Of a stretch of 64,000 bases of DNA, positions 6,989 to 13,875 are shown piece by piece. Location of the stretch: assembly GCF_014655715.1 (NCBI RefSeq), contig NZ_BNBM01000024.1, positions 62,001-126,000 on the forward strand. Reading direction: 5' to 3'. The position numbers and the translations under genes were made by a program. Numbering within the stretch: the first letter of the stretch is position 1; the number at the start of each line of letters is the position of its first letter. Origin of the DNA: Streptomyces lanatus. GTDB taxonomy: Bacteria; Actinomycetota; Actinomycetes; Streptomycetales; Streptomycetaceae. The notes under the pieces were generated by a model, which was not told the DNA's origin, ran no database searches, and was given only the letters and a program-made list of their open reading frames with translations.

Positions 6989-9286
6989 CTAGGCCAGGGC
7001 GCGGGCAAGATACGGATTCGCCGTCGGACGGACCGGAAGGCCGAGGAAGGCGGTGGCCGCGGCCAGGGTCATGGGGTACGAGTTCACCGCGCGGTGGACG
7101 TTGGGTGCGTCCAGGCTCACTCCGGTGACCAGGCGGTCGAGGTCCACGTAGGCGGAACGGACGGTTTCGATGCCCTTGTAGACCCGCCAGTCCCGCCGCC
7201 AGTCCAGGGTGCACCCGCTCGGCAGCTTGAGCTCCCAGAGCCGGAACATACGATCCCGGATCTCCGGCCGGGTCGGTGTGAGGTGCATGTGCCGGACCAG
7301 GTCGTACAAGGGGTCGCCGACCAGCGCCATCTCCCAGTCGATGATGGTCAGCGCCAGGCGGTCGTCGCGGCGCACCAGATTCCACGGGTTCAGGTCGCCG
7401 TGCAGGAGAGCCGGGGCGCGGTGACTCACCTCGTGCCGGGAAAGGATCTCCCCCAGACGGTCGGCGTCGGGCAGTCCGAGATGCCGGGCCAGCTGCTGTG
7501 ACTCCTTCGGCAACGCTCTCACCAGGATGCCGAGTTGCTCTCGCAGCCACTGGAAGAAGCCGCCTTCGCCGGCCGCCGGATCGACCTGCTTGTAGTCCAC
7601 TTGCGTCAGTGCGCACAGCTGGTCCACGAGCCCGTCCGCCTCGTGCGGAAGGAGGCCGTGCACGGGGTGGCTGGGCGGCTTGTCGGGCGATCCGACGTAG
7701 GTGTGAATGGCGAACGAGTCGTTGGCGTAGCTCTCGCCCAGTGCGAGGGCTCTTGGCGCCGCCACTTCGATGGGCGCCTCCTCGATCGCGCGGAGCACGG
7801 CGTGCTCGCTGAGGAAGCTGGGCTCCCGGCGGCAGACGTTCGGCAACCTGCGCCGTACCACCACGGGGAAGTCGACGCCCAGCACCGAGACCACCGTGTT
7901 CAGGTGCCCGGTCCCCTTGAAGACCCGGTCCGCGGGGGCGGCGCCCTCCAGCAGCAGGGCCTTGCGTACGGCCGAGGCGGGGAAGTCCGTGCGCTCGGGG
8001 AGCCGGCGGTCGGCCTTCCAGGTGAAGGCGTTCCTGACCCAGGCCCGCCCGTTGATGCCACCGTGGCTGCGTGACGCCAGCCATCGGAACAGGGCGCGTT
8101 CGATCTCCCGCTCGCTCGGCACACTGCCCAGCCTGAGCGGTTCCGCCGCCGCCTCCAGGGCCCGGCTCACCTCCGCCGTAGCCCTGTCGAGCCTGTTCTG
8201 GGTGAACGGTTCCTCAAGCGATCGAGCGGCCCGCATGATGTCCGGGTAGACGGACTGCGCCCGCTCGAAGTCGACGTAACGACGCAGGTCCTTGCCGAGG
8301 CCATGAACGGCCGCGGGCCGGATCTCCCCCATGGCCTTGGCCCAGGCGTCGATGACTTCGTCCCACTGGTGGTTCGGGTAGCGCATACGCACCAGATGCG
8401 TCGCCAGGTCGTGCAGGGGATCGCCGTAGGTCGCCAGTTCCCAGTCGACGCAGATGAGCGGCGGGTCACCGTCGTAGGACACGATCAGGTTGTCCCGGTG
8501 CAGGTCCGCGTGGAGCAGGCTGTACGGCCGCCGGGTCATGGCGGGCACCCGGTCGGCGAGCCGGATCAGGGCGTCCTCGGGGATGCCGAGCGCCGCGAAC
8601 AGCCCACCGAAGGCATGCCAATTGGGCTGCCGGATCTGACGGTCGGCGAGATGCGCCAGTGTCCGCAGAAACCCCTGGCTGTCCATGTCGTTGCGCGGCC
8701 AGGCCGCCGGCAGCGGCGGCAGCGCGCCCCGGCGCACCTGCGCCATCTGGGCGAGCAGCCCGGCCAGTGCCCTGACGACCAGGGTGTCGACGGGTTTGCC
8801 GTTCCCGCACACGCTCGACAGCGGCACGCCTTCCACATAACTGTGGATCGAGAAGCCGTCCCGCTTGACCAGACACCGCGGCACATGGGGCAGCACTCCC
8901 CTGATGGCGTCGAGGATCTGCGCCTCGTCGCTCCAGGTCCTGATCACCACGGGCAGCGCCTCGGCGCGCCGGACGCGCACGGTCACGGACGTGCCGACGT
9001 CCAGTCCCACGAGCGGGGCCACGGGACCCGTGAGCGGCAGCACATGGTTCCGGTTGTGGTGGCCGCTGCTCGCCTGGCCCAGCGTCTCGGCCTGCCATAC
9101 GAAGTCTCTGATCGCGTCATCGGGCGTGGCGCGCTCCCCATGCACAGGACGGGGAAGGGGTGGTGCGCCCACTGGCCGCTCCGGATGATGACGAGGGTGG
9201 TCTTGCCAAACGGTTAACACGTGGTGTTCTGCCCCGCACGACATAGTGAGGCGTGAGCGGCGCGAACGGTGGTCCGCCACTCTCAT
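6989..9286 (-). CDS. Tandem aminoglycoside phosphotransferase/choline kinase-like protein with two kinase domains
   Basis: About 765 residues containing two complete kinase-like domains. The first has the catalytic loop HADLHRDN (residues 259-266) and the metal-binding DWELATYGDP (281-290); the second has HGDLNPWN (629-636) and DWEMALVGDP (650-659). Each is preceded by a similar N-lobe (for example FSIHSYVEG and FAIHTYVGS). Single-domain members phosphorylate aminoglycosides, choline, homoserine or similar small molecules with ATP; a protein with two intact copies is unusual. It lies between the membrane protein (6011-6907) and the third GntR regulator (9397-10269) on one strand. The start is uncertain: ATG 9286, ATG 9244 or a later codon; the first 50 residues look poorly conserved. 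The substrate is unknown. Confidence 0.82.
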   Translation of the reverse strand: MRVADHRSRRSRLTMSCGAEHHVLTVWQDHPRHHPERPVGAPPLPRPVHGERATPDDAIRDFVWQAETLGQASSGHHNRNHVLPLTGPVAPLVGLDVGTSVTVRVRRAEALPVVIRTWSDEAQILDAIRGVLPHVPRCLVKRDGFSIHSYVEGVPLSSVCGNGKPVDTLVVRALAGLLAQMAQVRRGALPPLPAAWPRNDMDSQGFLRTLAHLADRQIRQPNWHAFGGLFAALGIPEDALIRLADRVPAMTRRPYSLLHADLHRDNLIVSYDGDPPLICVDWELATYGDPLHDLATHLVRMRYPNHQWDEVIDAWAKAMGEIRPAAVHGLGKDLRRYVDFERAQSVYPDIMRAARSLEEPFTQNRLDRATAEVSRALEAAAEPLRLGSVPSEREIERALFRWLASRSHGGINGRAWVRNAFTWKADRRLPERTDFPASAVRKALLLEGAAPADRVFKGTGHLNTVVSVLGVDFPVVVRRRLPNVCRREPSFLSEHAVLRAIEEAPIEVAAPRALALGESYANDSFAIHTYVGSPDKPPSHPVHGLLPHEADGLVDQLCALTQVDYKQVDPAAGEGGFFQWLREQLGILVRALPKESQQLARHLGLPDADRLGEILSRHEVSHRAPALLHGDLNPWNLVRRDDRLALTIIDWEMALVGDPLYDLVRHMHLTPTRPEIRDRMFRLWELKLPSGCTLDWRRDWRVYKGIETVRSAYVDLDRLVTGVSLDAPNVHRAVNSYPMTLAAATAFLGLPVRPTANPYLARALA

Positions 9287-9396
9287 TGCACGAAGTCTTT
9301 GCGGGGCCGCTCGCCGTCTGGCTTGTTCGCCATCACTTACGCACGAACGGGGACCGGTTGCTCAATCGGTGCGGGCATGCTAGCGCACGCGACCGG

Positions 9397-10269
9397 CTAC
9401 TCCGCCAGCAGGTCCCAGACGGAGTCGAACCACTTCTGCATGCTCTCCACGAAGACGGTCCCCGACGCGTTCGGATCGTCATCCTTGACGTGGTGGGTGA
9501 GGGTGGCACCGAGGCCCAGCACATCGAGCGCGGTGACCTCCTCACCGGATTCCAGCGCGATCGTCCGCTCGGTCACCTCGTACGGCCCGTGCAACGCTTC
9601 GTCGCCATTGAACAGGTAGAGCTTGAAAGCCGGGGTCAGTGGCGCCCGGCGGATCTCCATGTCCACCGATGAGACCCACCCGTCGGTCTTGAGGGACATC
9701 AGCGACTGACGCAGCGACGTCGTGTGCCGCTCCGTGATGTCGCGCATCCGCTCCCGCGGGCGCGGGTCGTCCTTGTCGTCCTTGACGCTCGGATACGGCA
9801 GCGGCTGCGTCTCGGCGGGCAGGAGCATGCGCAGGGTGATGCGCCGAGGGCTGATGGAACGACTGCGTATCCGCTCGGCCTGCTGCTGGATACGCCAGTA
9901 CAGGGATTCGGACGTCAACGTGTAGACGTCCAGTGTCACTTCGGGCTGCTCGAAGACCTCGCTGATGAGGGACTCAAGCGTGATGCCCCGGCGCGATCTG
10001 GTGGCCCTGGGGGTCGAGGACTGTATGCGCTGGGCCTTGACGACCCGGGAGCCGCTGCCCTGCCGCGATTCGATCCACCCCTCGTCGATCAGCTCCCGCA
10101 ACGCCCGCTGGACCGTGTCCCGGGAGACTCCGAGCTCCTCCGCGAGGAGACGCTGAGAGGGGAGGAAGGAGTTCAGGGGGTAGGCCCCGTCGGCCATCCG
10201 CGCACGCAACTCGTCGGCGACCCGCTGGAACTCCCTGCCGCCACCGTCGCCGCTCTGCTGTGCGTCCAC
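9397..10269 (-). CDS. Third GntR-family regulator with a DevA-type C-terminal domain
   Basis: About 290 residues. Residues about 10-75 form the GntR winged helix (FQRVADELRARMADGAYPL, then LPSQRLLAEELGVSRDTVQRALRELIDEGW). The C-terminal half matches those of DevA and DevE: TSESLYWRI, ITLRMLLPAE, FKLYLFNGDEALHGPYEVTER and MQKWFDSVWDLL. The GTG at 10269 is chosen because a -10-like TACGGT sits six bases upstream (10276-10281), the same leaderless layout as at devA and devE. Repeats of AGTCAACCAG and a long palindrome lie upstream (10313-10408), likely its operators. Its direct downstream neighbour is the tandem kinase. Confidence 0.85.
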   Translation of the reverse strand: MDAQQSGDGGGREFQRVADELRARMADGAYPLNSFLPSQRLLAEELGVSRDTVQRALRELIDEGWIESRQGSGSRVVKAQRIQSSTPRATRSRRGITLESLISEVFEQPEVTLDVYTLTSESLYWRIQQQAERIRSRSISPRRITLRMLLPAETQPLPYPSVKDDKDDPRPRERMRDITERHTTSLRQSLMSLKTDGWVSSVDMEIRRAPLTPAFKLYLFNGDEALHGPYEVTERTIALESGEEVTALDVLGLGATLTHHVKDDDPNASGTVFVESMQKWFDSVWDLLAE

Positions 10270-10310
10270 ATATGGACCGTACCGCTTCCGGTCCAGTCCC
10301 AAACCAGCAT

Positions 10311-10322
10311 CCAGTCAACCAG
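10311..10322. promoter_or_regulatory. Operator-like half-site CCAGTCAACCAG
   Basis: CCAGTCAACCAG lies about 42 bases upstream of the GTG start of the third GntR gene. Its core AGTCAACCAG recurs exactly at 10378-10387, as part of the palindrome there. A related TTGGTTAA occurs at 10340-10347. Assignment to the adjacent GntR regulator is inferred. Confidence 0.45.
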
Positions 10323-10377
10323 CCCACCACACAGGCTTGTTGGTTAAGGGATCTCCACGACCGGGCAGACCACTGAT

Positions 10378-10408
10378 AGTCAACCAGTCCAATTGGACGA
10401 CTGGTTGA
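10378..10408. promoter_or_regulatory. Palindromic operator upstream of the third GntR gene
   Basis: TCAACCAGTC (10380-10389) and GACTGGTTGA (10399-10408) are perfect inverted arms with a 9-base spacer. Nested inside is a 12-base palindrome GTCCAATTGGAC (10387-10398). It lies in the 181-base gap between devB and the GntR gene, just past the 3' end of devB. The repeats fit dimeric GntR binding. Confidence 0.5.
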
Positions 10409-10450
10409 GGCATTGCAGGAAACCGGAAGGCAGGTGGAGGAATGCCCCAG

Positions 10451-11197
10451 TTACTCAGCCCGCAGCATCTCCAGAACCGGCCCCAACGACTGAACGACCG
10501 ACTCGGCCCCGGCCTCCCGCAAGACCTTCGCCTTCCGCTCGTTACGCGCGTAGCCCAGAAACGGCACCCCGGCCCTGTTCGCCGCCACAAGGTCCGAAGG
10601 GGTGTCCCCGATCATCAGGGCAGCAGCCGGCGCCGCGCCCATCGCGTTCAACGCCTGCCTCAAGAAGTGCGGGTCCGGCTTCAGTTGGTGGAGGTTCTGG
10701 GTGCGGCCGTAGACATGGGGGGTGAAGCAGGGGAGGAGGCCGCGGCCGTCGAGGTAGGTGCGGACCACTCGGGGGGAGTTGTTGGTGGCTATGGCCAGGC
10801 GGGAGCCGATCGCCGTCCAGGTGCGGATCAGCGGGTCGGCGTAGGCCGTGGGCATCGCGGAGGAGGTGGCGCGGAGTTCCTCCTGGGTGAGACGTTCCTC
10901 CAGTTCCGCGACCAGGTCGCTGCCGGGGTGTCTGCGGTCCACTGCGCGCAGCACGACGTGGGGGTCGAGGGACTGCCGTTCGTCGTCCGTCAGCAGTCCG
11001 TGCAGGCCGCGGCCCTCCAGCCAGTCCACCAGGTCGATCGCCACCCGTTCCGCCTTGTGGCCGGCGAAGAGGCGGCAGATCGGTCCGTCGAAGTCCCAGA
11101 GCACGACGCGAGCGCGTGTGATCAGTTCCCGTAGCTGTTCGGTGTCGTTCTCGGTCTCTGCGGTCACGGGTTCAGTCTGCGTCGTATCAGAAGTCAC
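10451..11197 (-). CDS. devB: DevB-like HAD-superfamily phosphatase/hydrolase
   Basis: About 248 residues from a GTG at 11197 whose first base is the last base of the devA stop codon (TAGTG), implying translational coupling. HAD motif I is WDFDGP, motif II IATNNSPRVV, the conserved lysine is in QLKPDPHFLRQAL, and motif IV is IGDTPSDLVAA, the layout of phosphoglycolate phosphatase-like enzymes. In S. coelicolor, from memory, devA is co-transcribed with a putative phosphatase gene, devB; the order and coupling here match. The substrate is unknown. With the tandem kinase two genes downstream, it could form a phosphorylation/dephosphorylation cycle on one small molecule; that is inference. Confidence 0.82.
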   Translation of the reverse strand: MTSDTTQTEPVTAETENDTEQLRELITRARVVLWDFDGPICRLFAGHKAERVAIDLVDWLEGRGLHGLLTDDERQSLDPHVVLRAVDRRHPGSDLVAELEERLTQEELRATSSAMPTAYADPLIRTWTAIGSRLAIATNNSPRVVRTYLDGRGLLPCFTPHVYGRTQNLHQLKPDPHFLRQALNAMGAAPAAALMIGDTPSDLVAANRAGVPFLGYARNERKAKVLREAGAESVVQSLGPVLEMLRAE

Positions 11198-12069
11198 TAG
11201 GAGAGTGTCAGGTCCGTGCTGATGGTTTCCCAGAGGGCGTCGAACCACTTCTGGGATTCGTCCACGAACGCGGCGTCGCGCTGTCCGGCCTGCCGTACGA
11301 AGGAGAAGAGCAGGGACTTGGAGCCCAGGGCGTCGTACATCTCCAGGGTCTGGCTCTCGTACTCCTCCTGTCGTTCGGTCAGGACGTAGTAGCCGATCAG
11401 GGCTTCGTCGCCGTTGAGGAGGTAGAGCTTGACCGGGGGTGTGAAGGGGAGGGCGCGGAAGCTGACCTGGACGTCGATGCCGACCGTGGAGCGGATGGCC
11501 TGGAGGTTGTGGCGCAGCACCTGGGCCTGGGCGTTGCGCATCGCCAGCCAGCGGTCATGGACCGGGTCGTCCGCGCCGCGGCCCTCCACCAGCACGGGAA
11601 AGGCAAGGTTGATGTCGCGTGAGGGCAGCAGCAGCCGTACGTCGATCGACTCGGGGCGGATCTTGCCCTCGTGGATGAGGCGCAGGGGTTCGCCGAGGGC
11701 CAGCATCAGGGTCTCGGAGGTGTGGCATACGACGTCCACGCGGACGTGGGGTGCCGCGAAGGCCTCGGTCAGGCGGGGGGCCAGGCTGACCATGGTCGGC
11801 TGGGGGGCGCCCCGTGTGGGCGTCGGCAGCGCGATCCGTGGCGGGCTTCCCTTGCTGACGTTGGTCAGCAGGCCGTCCTCCTGGAGCGCGCGCAGGGCCT
11901 GGCGTACGGTGCCTCGCTCGACGCCGAACTCCTCGGCCAGCTCGGCCTGGGTGGGCAGGCGGTCGCCCGCCTTGAGGTCTCCGACGCGGATGCGTTCCCG
12001 CAGGATGTCGGCGATCTCCTGGGGCGAGAGTCTCCTGCTGCCGTTCACTGCCACGTTCTCCTGGGTCAC
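11197..12069 (-). CDS. devA: DevA-like GntR-family developmental regulator
   Basis: About 290 residues. The N-terminal GntR winged helix is clear (IADILRERIRVGDLKAGDRL, LPTQAELAEEFGVERGTVRQ). The C-terminal domain has TSETLMLAL, VRLLLPSRD, VKLYLLNGDEALIGYYVL and QKWFDALWETIS. S. coelicolor DevA is required for normal aerial development and defines a GntR subfamily. The GTG at 12069 lies seven bases after a -10-like TAGCGT (12077-12082), so the mRNA is probably leaderless; an ATG at 12096 would lie upstream of that promoter. Its closest relative here is devE (12458-13378). A 62-residue membrane protein gene is divergent upstream, and devB is coupled downstream. Confidence 0.85.
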   Translation of the reverse strand: MTQENVAVNGSRRLSPQEIADILRERIRVGDLKAGDRLPTQAELAEEFGVERGTVRQALRALQEDGLLTNVSKGSPPRIALPTPTRGAPQPTMVSLAPRLTEAFAAPHVRVDVVCHTSETLMLALGEPLRLIHEGKIRPESIDVRLLLPSRDINLAFPVLVEGRGADDPVHDRWLAMRNAQAQVLRHNLQAIRSTVGIDVQVSFRALPFTPPVKLYLLNGDEALIGYYVLTERQEEYESQTLEMYDALGSKSLLFSFVRQAGQRDAAFVDESQKWFDALWETISTDLTLS

Positions 12070-12076
12070 GACCAAA

Positions 12077-12098
12077 ACGCTACAACTCGCATCCATCT
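12077..12098 (-). promoter_or_regulatory. Leaderless devA promoter element
   Basis: Read on the minus strand: AGATGG (12098-12093), ten bases, then TAGCGT (12082-12077), seven bases, then the GTG start. The same words with the same ten-base gap (AGATGG, TAATGT) precede devE. No good -35 hexamer is seen, so activation or an extended element is likely. Inferred from comparing the two loci. Confidence 0.5.
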
Positions 12099-12130
12099 AG
12101 TGGGAGTTGTTTGTGACTTGTTTCAAGGTA

Positions 12131-12184
12131 GTCGCCAAGTGGGGATAAGTTAGTCAGAGTTGGCAAGTGGTTGGTTGAGTTGGC
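12131..12184. promoter_or_regulatory. Operator-like repeats between devA and the small membrane protein gene
   Basis: GTCGCCAAG at 12131-12139 matches half of the perfect palindrome upstream of the second small membrane gene (13465-13481). Further on, GAGTTGGC occurs twice, at 12157-12164 and 12177-12184, exactly 20 bases apart, or two helical turns. A TTGGTTGAG at 12171-12179 resembles the half-site upstream of the third GntR gene. These are probable binding sites for DevA-type regulators. Confidence 0.4.
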
Positions 12185-12229
12185 GGAAGTAATCCTTCCA
12201 TCCCCGGAAGTCCGAAGGAGGAAACACCG

Positions 12230-12418
12230 ATGCCCGTCCTCGCACTCCTCTCCGCCGTCTTCGTCGTCGGCGTCGAACAGACCCTCCAGTGGAAGTACGG
12301 TGCCACCGGCATCATCGGCCTGCTGCTGCTCACCATAGGCATCAAGGCCAAGAGCCCGGCCGTCAGCTCGATAGGAGCGGTCGTCCTCGCGGTCCTCGTC
12401 TCCGGACCCGCCCTGTGA
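12230..12418 (+). CDS. 62-residue two-TM membrane protein, copy A
   Basis: Begins with ATG at 12230 after GAAGGAGGAAACACCG, a strong ribosome-binding site. It encodes two hydrophobic helices flanking a conserved core EQTLQWKYG and LLTIGIKAK. It aligns without gaps to the 59-residue protein at 13515-13694 with 31 of 59 identical positions. Each of the two genes is divergent from a DevA-type GntR gene at nearly the same distance, so gene pair and regulator were duplicated together. No known family or function. A partner, target or signalling role for the membrane with DevA/DevE is an inference. Confidence 0.85.
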   Translation: MPVLALLSAVFVVGVEQTLQWKYGATGIIGLLLLTIGIKAKSPAVSSIGAVVLAVLVSGPAL

Positions 12419-12457
12419 GTAGATATGAAAACGCAGGTCAAACGATGTGGGGGATGA

Positions 12458-13378
12458 TCAGCTCGTGAGCACCAGCTCCGAACTGATCGTCTCCCACAGC
12501 GCGTTGAACCACACATGCGACTGCTCCACGAACGTCATGTCCCGCAGCCCCGCGCCCTGCTCGAAGGCGAACAGCATCGACTGGATGCCCGGGGCGTCGT
12601 ACATCTCCAGATGCTGCTGCCCGATCTCCACCTCGCGCCGGCTGAGCGTGTAGTAAGCGAAGAGCGCCTCCGTGCTGTTGAGCAGATACAGCTTCACCGG
12701 CGGCGTGAACGGCAGCGCGCGAAAGGTGACCTGCACATCGATGCCGTGCGTGGAGCGCAGCGCCAGCAGATTGTGCCGGAGCACCTGCCCCTGGGCGTTG
12801 CGCTGGGCGAGCCACCTGCGGCGCAGCTGCTCGTCGGCGTCGTCGGCCGAGTCCTCCACCGACGTCGGGAAGGCGAGCGGGATGTCACGGCTGGGCAGCA
12901 GGACACGGACGTCGACCTTGGCCGGTTTCAGCTGCCCGGCGTGGATCTGGCGGAGCGGTTCACCGATGGCGAGTGTGAGGGAGACCGAGGTGAGGCAGAG
13001 GGCGTCGATCTCGACGTGCGGATGCGCGAAGGCGGAGGCGATACGCGGGCCGAGGGTCACCGTGGTGGGGGCCGGCGGGGCTCCCGGGCCGGTCAGCGCC
13101 TTGGCAAGGTCGGGGGCCACGGTCGCCGGGGCGCCCTTGGACACATTGGTGAGCAGATGCTCGGACTGCAGGATGCGCAGCGCCTGCCGTACGGCGCCGC
13201 GCTCGACGCCGAACTCGTCGGCCAGCCTGGCCTGCGTGGGCATGCGCTGGCCAGGCCGCAACTCGCCCGAGGTGATCCGGGCGCGCAGCTCGTCGGCTAC
13301 CTCGCGATGTGACTTCTGTGGCCCCTGTTGCCGCTGTGGCCTCTTCCGTCCATTGACGGAGGCGTGTTTCGGCTCCAC
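12458..13378 (-). CDS. devE: DevE-like GntR-family regulator (DevA paralogue)
   Basis: About 306 residues, closely similar to devA throughout. The winged helix (VADELRARITSGELRPGQRM, MPTQARLADEFGVERGAVRQ) is followed by the DevA-type C-terminal domain (VRVLLPSRDIPLAFP, VKLYLLNSTEALFAYYTL, HVWFNALWETISSEL). A longer Ala/Pro linker separates the two domains. S. coelicolor has such a paralogue, devE, beside devA. The GTG at 13378 lies six bases after TAATGT (13385-13390), so it is probably leaderless. The second small membrane protein gene is divergent upstream. Its 3' end lies 39 bases from the first small membrane gene, which runs towards it. Confidence 0.83.
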   Translation of the reverse strand: MEPKHASVNGRKRPQRQQGPQKSHREVADELRARITSGELRPGQRMPTQARLADEFGVERGAVRQALRILQSEHLLTNVSKGAPATVAPDLAKALTGPGAPPAPTTVTLGPRIASAFAHPHVEIDALCLTSVSLTLAIGEPLRQIHAGQLKPAKVDVRVLLPSRDIPLAFPTSVEDSADDADEQLRRRWLAQRNAQGQVLRHNLLALRSTHGIDVQVTFRALPFTPPVKLYLLNSTEALFAYYTLSRREVEIGQQHLEMYDAPGIQSMLFAFEQGAGLRDMTFVEQSHVWFNALWETISSELVLTS

Positions 13379-13384
13379 GACCAA

Positions 13385-13406
13385 ACATTACAACTTCCCG
13401 CCATCT
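13385..13406 (-). promoter_or_regulatory. Leaderless devE promoter element
   Basis: On the minus strand AGATGG (13406-13401), ten bases, TAATGT (13390-13385), six bases, GTG. The arrangement repeats that of devA. The -35 position holds only TGCCCA. Confidence 0.5.
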
Positions 13407-13464
13407 TTGGGCAGTTCCTGGGATGGTGGTTATAAGACGCTTCCAAGCGGTCATAAGTACAGTG

Positions 13465-13481
13465 AAGTTGGTCGCCAACTT
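13465..13481. promoter_or_regulatory. Perfect 17-base palindrome in the devE/small membrane protein promoter
   Basis: AAGTTGG-TCG-CCAACTT, 7-base arms around TCG, centred 42 bases upstream of the ATG of the second small membrane protein and about 95 bases upstream of devE. The same TCGCCAA core lies in the equivalent gap at devA. Likely operator of DevE and/or DevA. Confidence 0.5.
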
Positions 13482-13514
13482 AAGCAACATGGTCAAACTT
13501 TAGGAGGGTTGGCC

Positions 13515-13694
13515 ATGCCGCTCGTCTACCTCGCCGTCGCCGCGCTCGTCATTGGATTCGAACAGCTCATCCAGTGGAAGTACGGGCCGATGGGCATCAT
13601 CGCGTTCCTCGCGCTGACCATCGGCATCAAGGCAAAAAACACCATGATCGGCGGCATCGGCGCGGTGATCCTCGTCATGCTGCTAGCCCACTAG
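13515..13694 (+). CDS. 59-residue two-TM membrane protein, copy B
   Basis: ATG at 13515 follows AGGAGG at 13502-13507, eight bases before the start. Two hydrophobic helices enclose the conserved EQLIQWKYG and ALTIGIKAK. It is the homologue of the 62-residue protein at 12230-12418 and likewise divergent from a DevA-type gene (devE). The glutamate, WKYG and IKAK positions are invariant between the two, while hydrophobic residues vary, as expected of a selected membrane protein rather than chance translation. Function unknown. Confidence 0.87.
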   Translation: MPLVYLAVAALVIGFEQLIQWKYGPMGIIAFLALTIGIKAKNTMIGGIGAVILVMLLAH

Positions 13695-13715
13695 GCCACC
13701 AGGTTCGGCTGGCCG

Positions 13716-13737
13716 GGCTCCCTTCCGGAGGGGAGCC
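13716..13737 (+). terminator. Hairpin after the small membrane protein gene
   Basis: GGCTCCC (13716-13722) pairs with GGGAGCC (13731-13737) across an 8-base loop, 21 bases after the stop codon. No U-tract, as is common in Streptomyces. Confidence 0.45.
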
Positions 13738-13754
13738 GGGAGCCCGACCAGTCA

Positions 13755-13813
13755 GCACAGCCACAACTGAACACCGACAACTCAACATCGCTCCGCACAG
13801 CCACAACTGAACA
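13755..13813. repeat. 19-base direct repeat with 40-base period
   Basis: GCACAGCCACAACTGAACA occurs at 13755-13773 and identically at 13795-13813. The region to the acetyltransferase stop at 13876 holds no gene I can support and also contains short repeats of GAACAGTC. No function is evident. Confidence 0.6.
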
Positions 13814-13875
13814 GCTCGCTACGGATGAGCAGAACAGTCAGAACAGTCGGATCAGTCGTCGAGGGAAGGGAGAGC

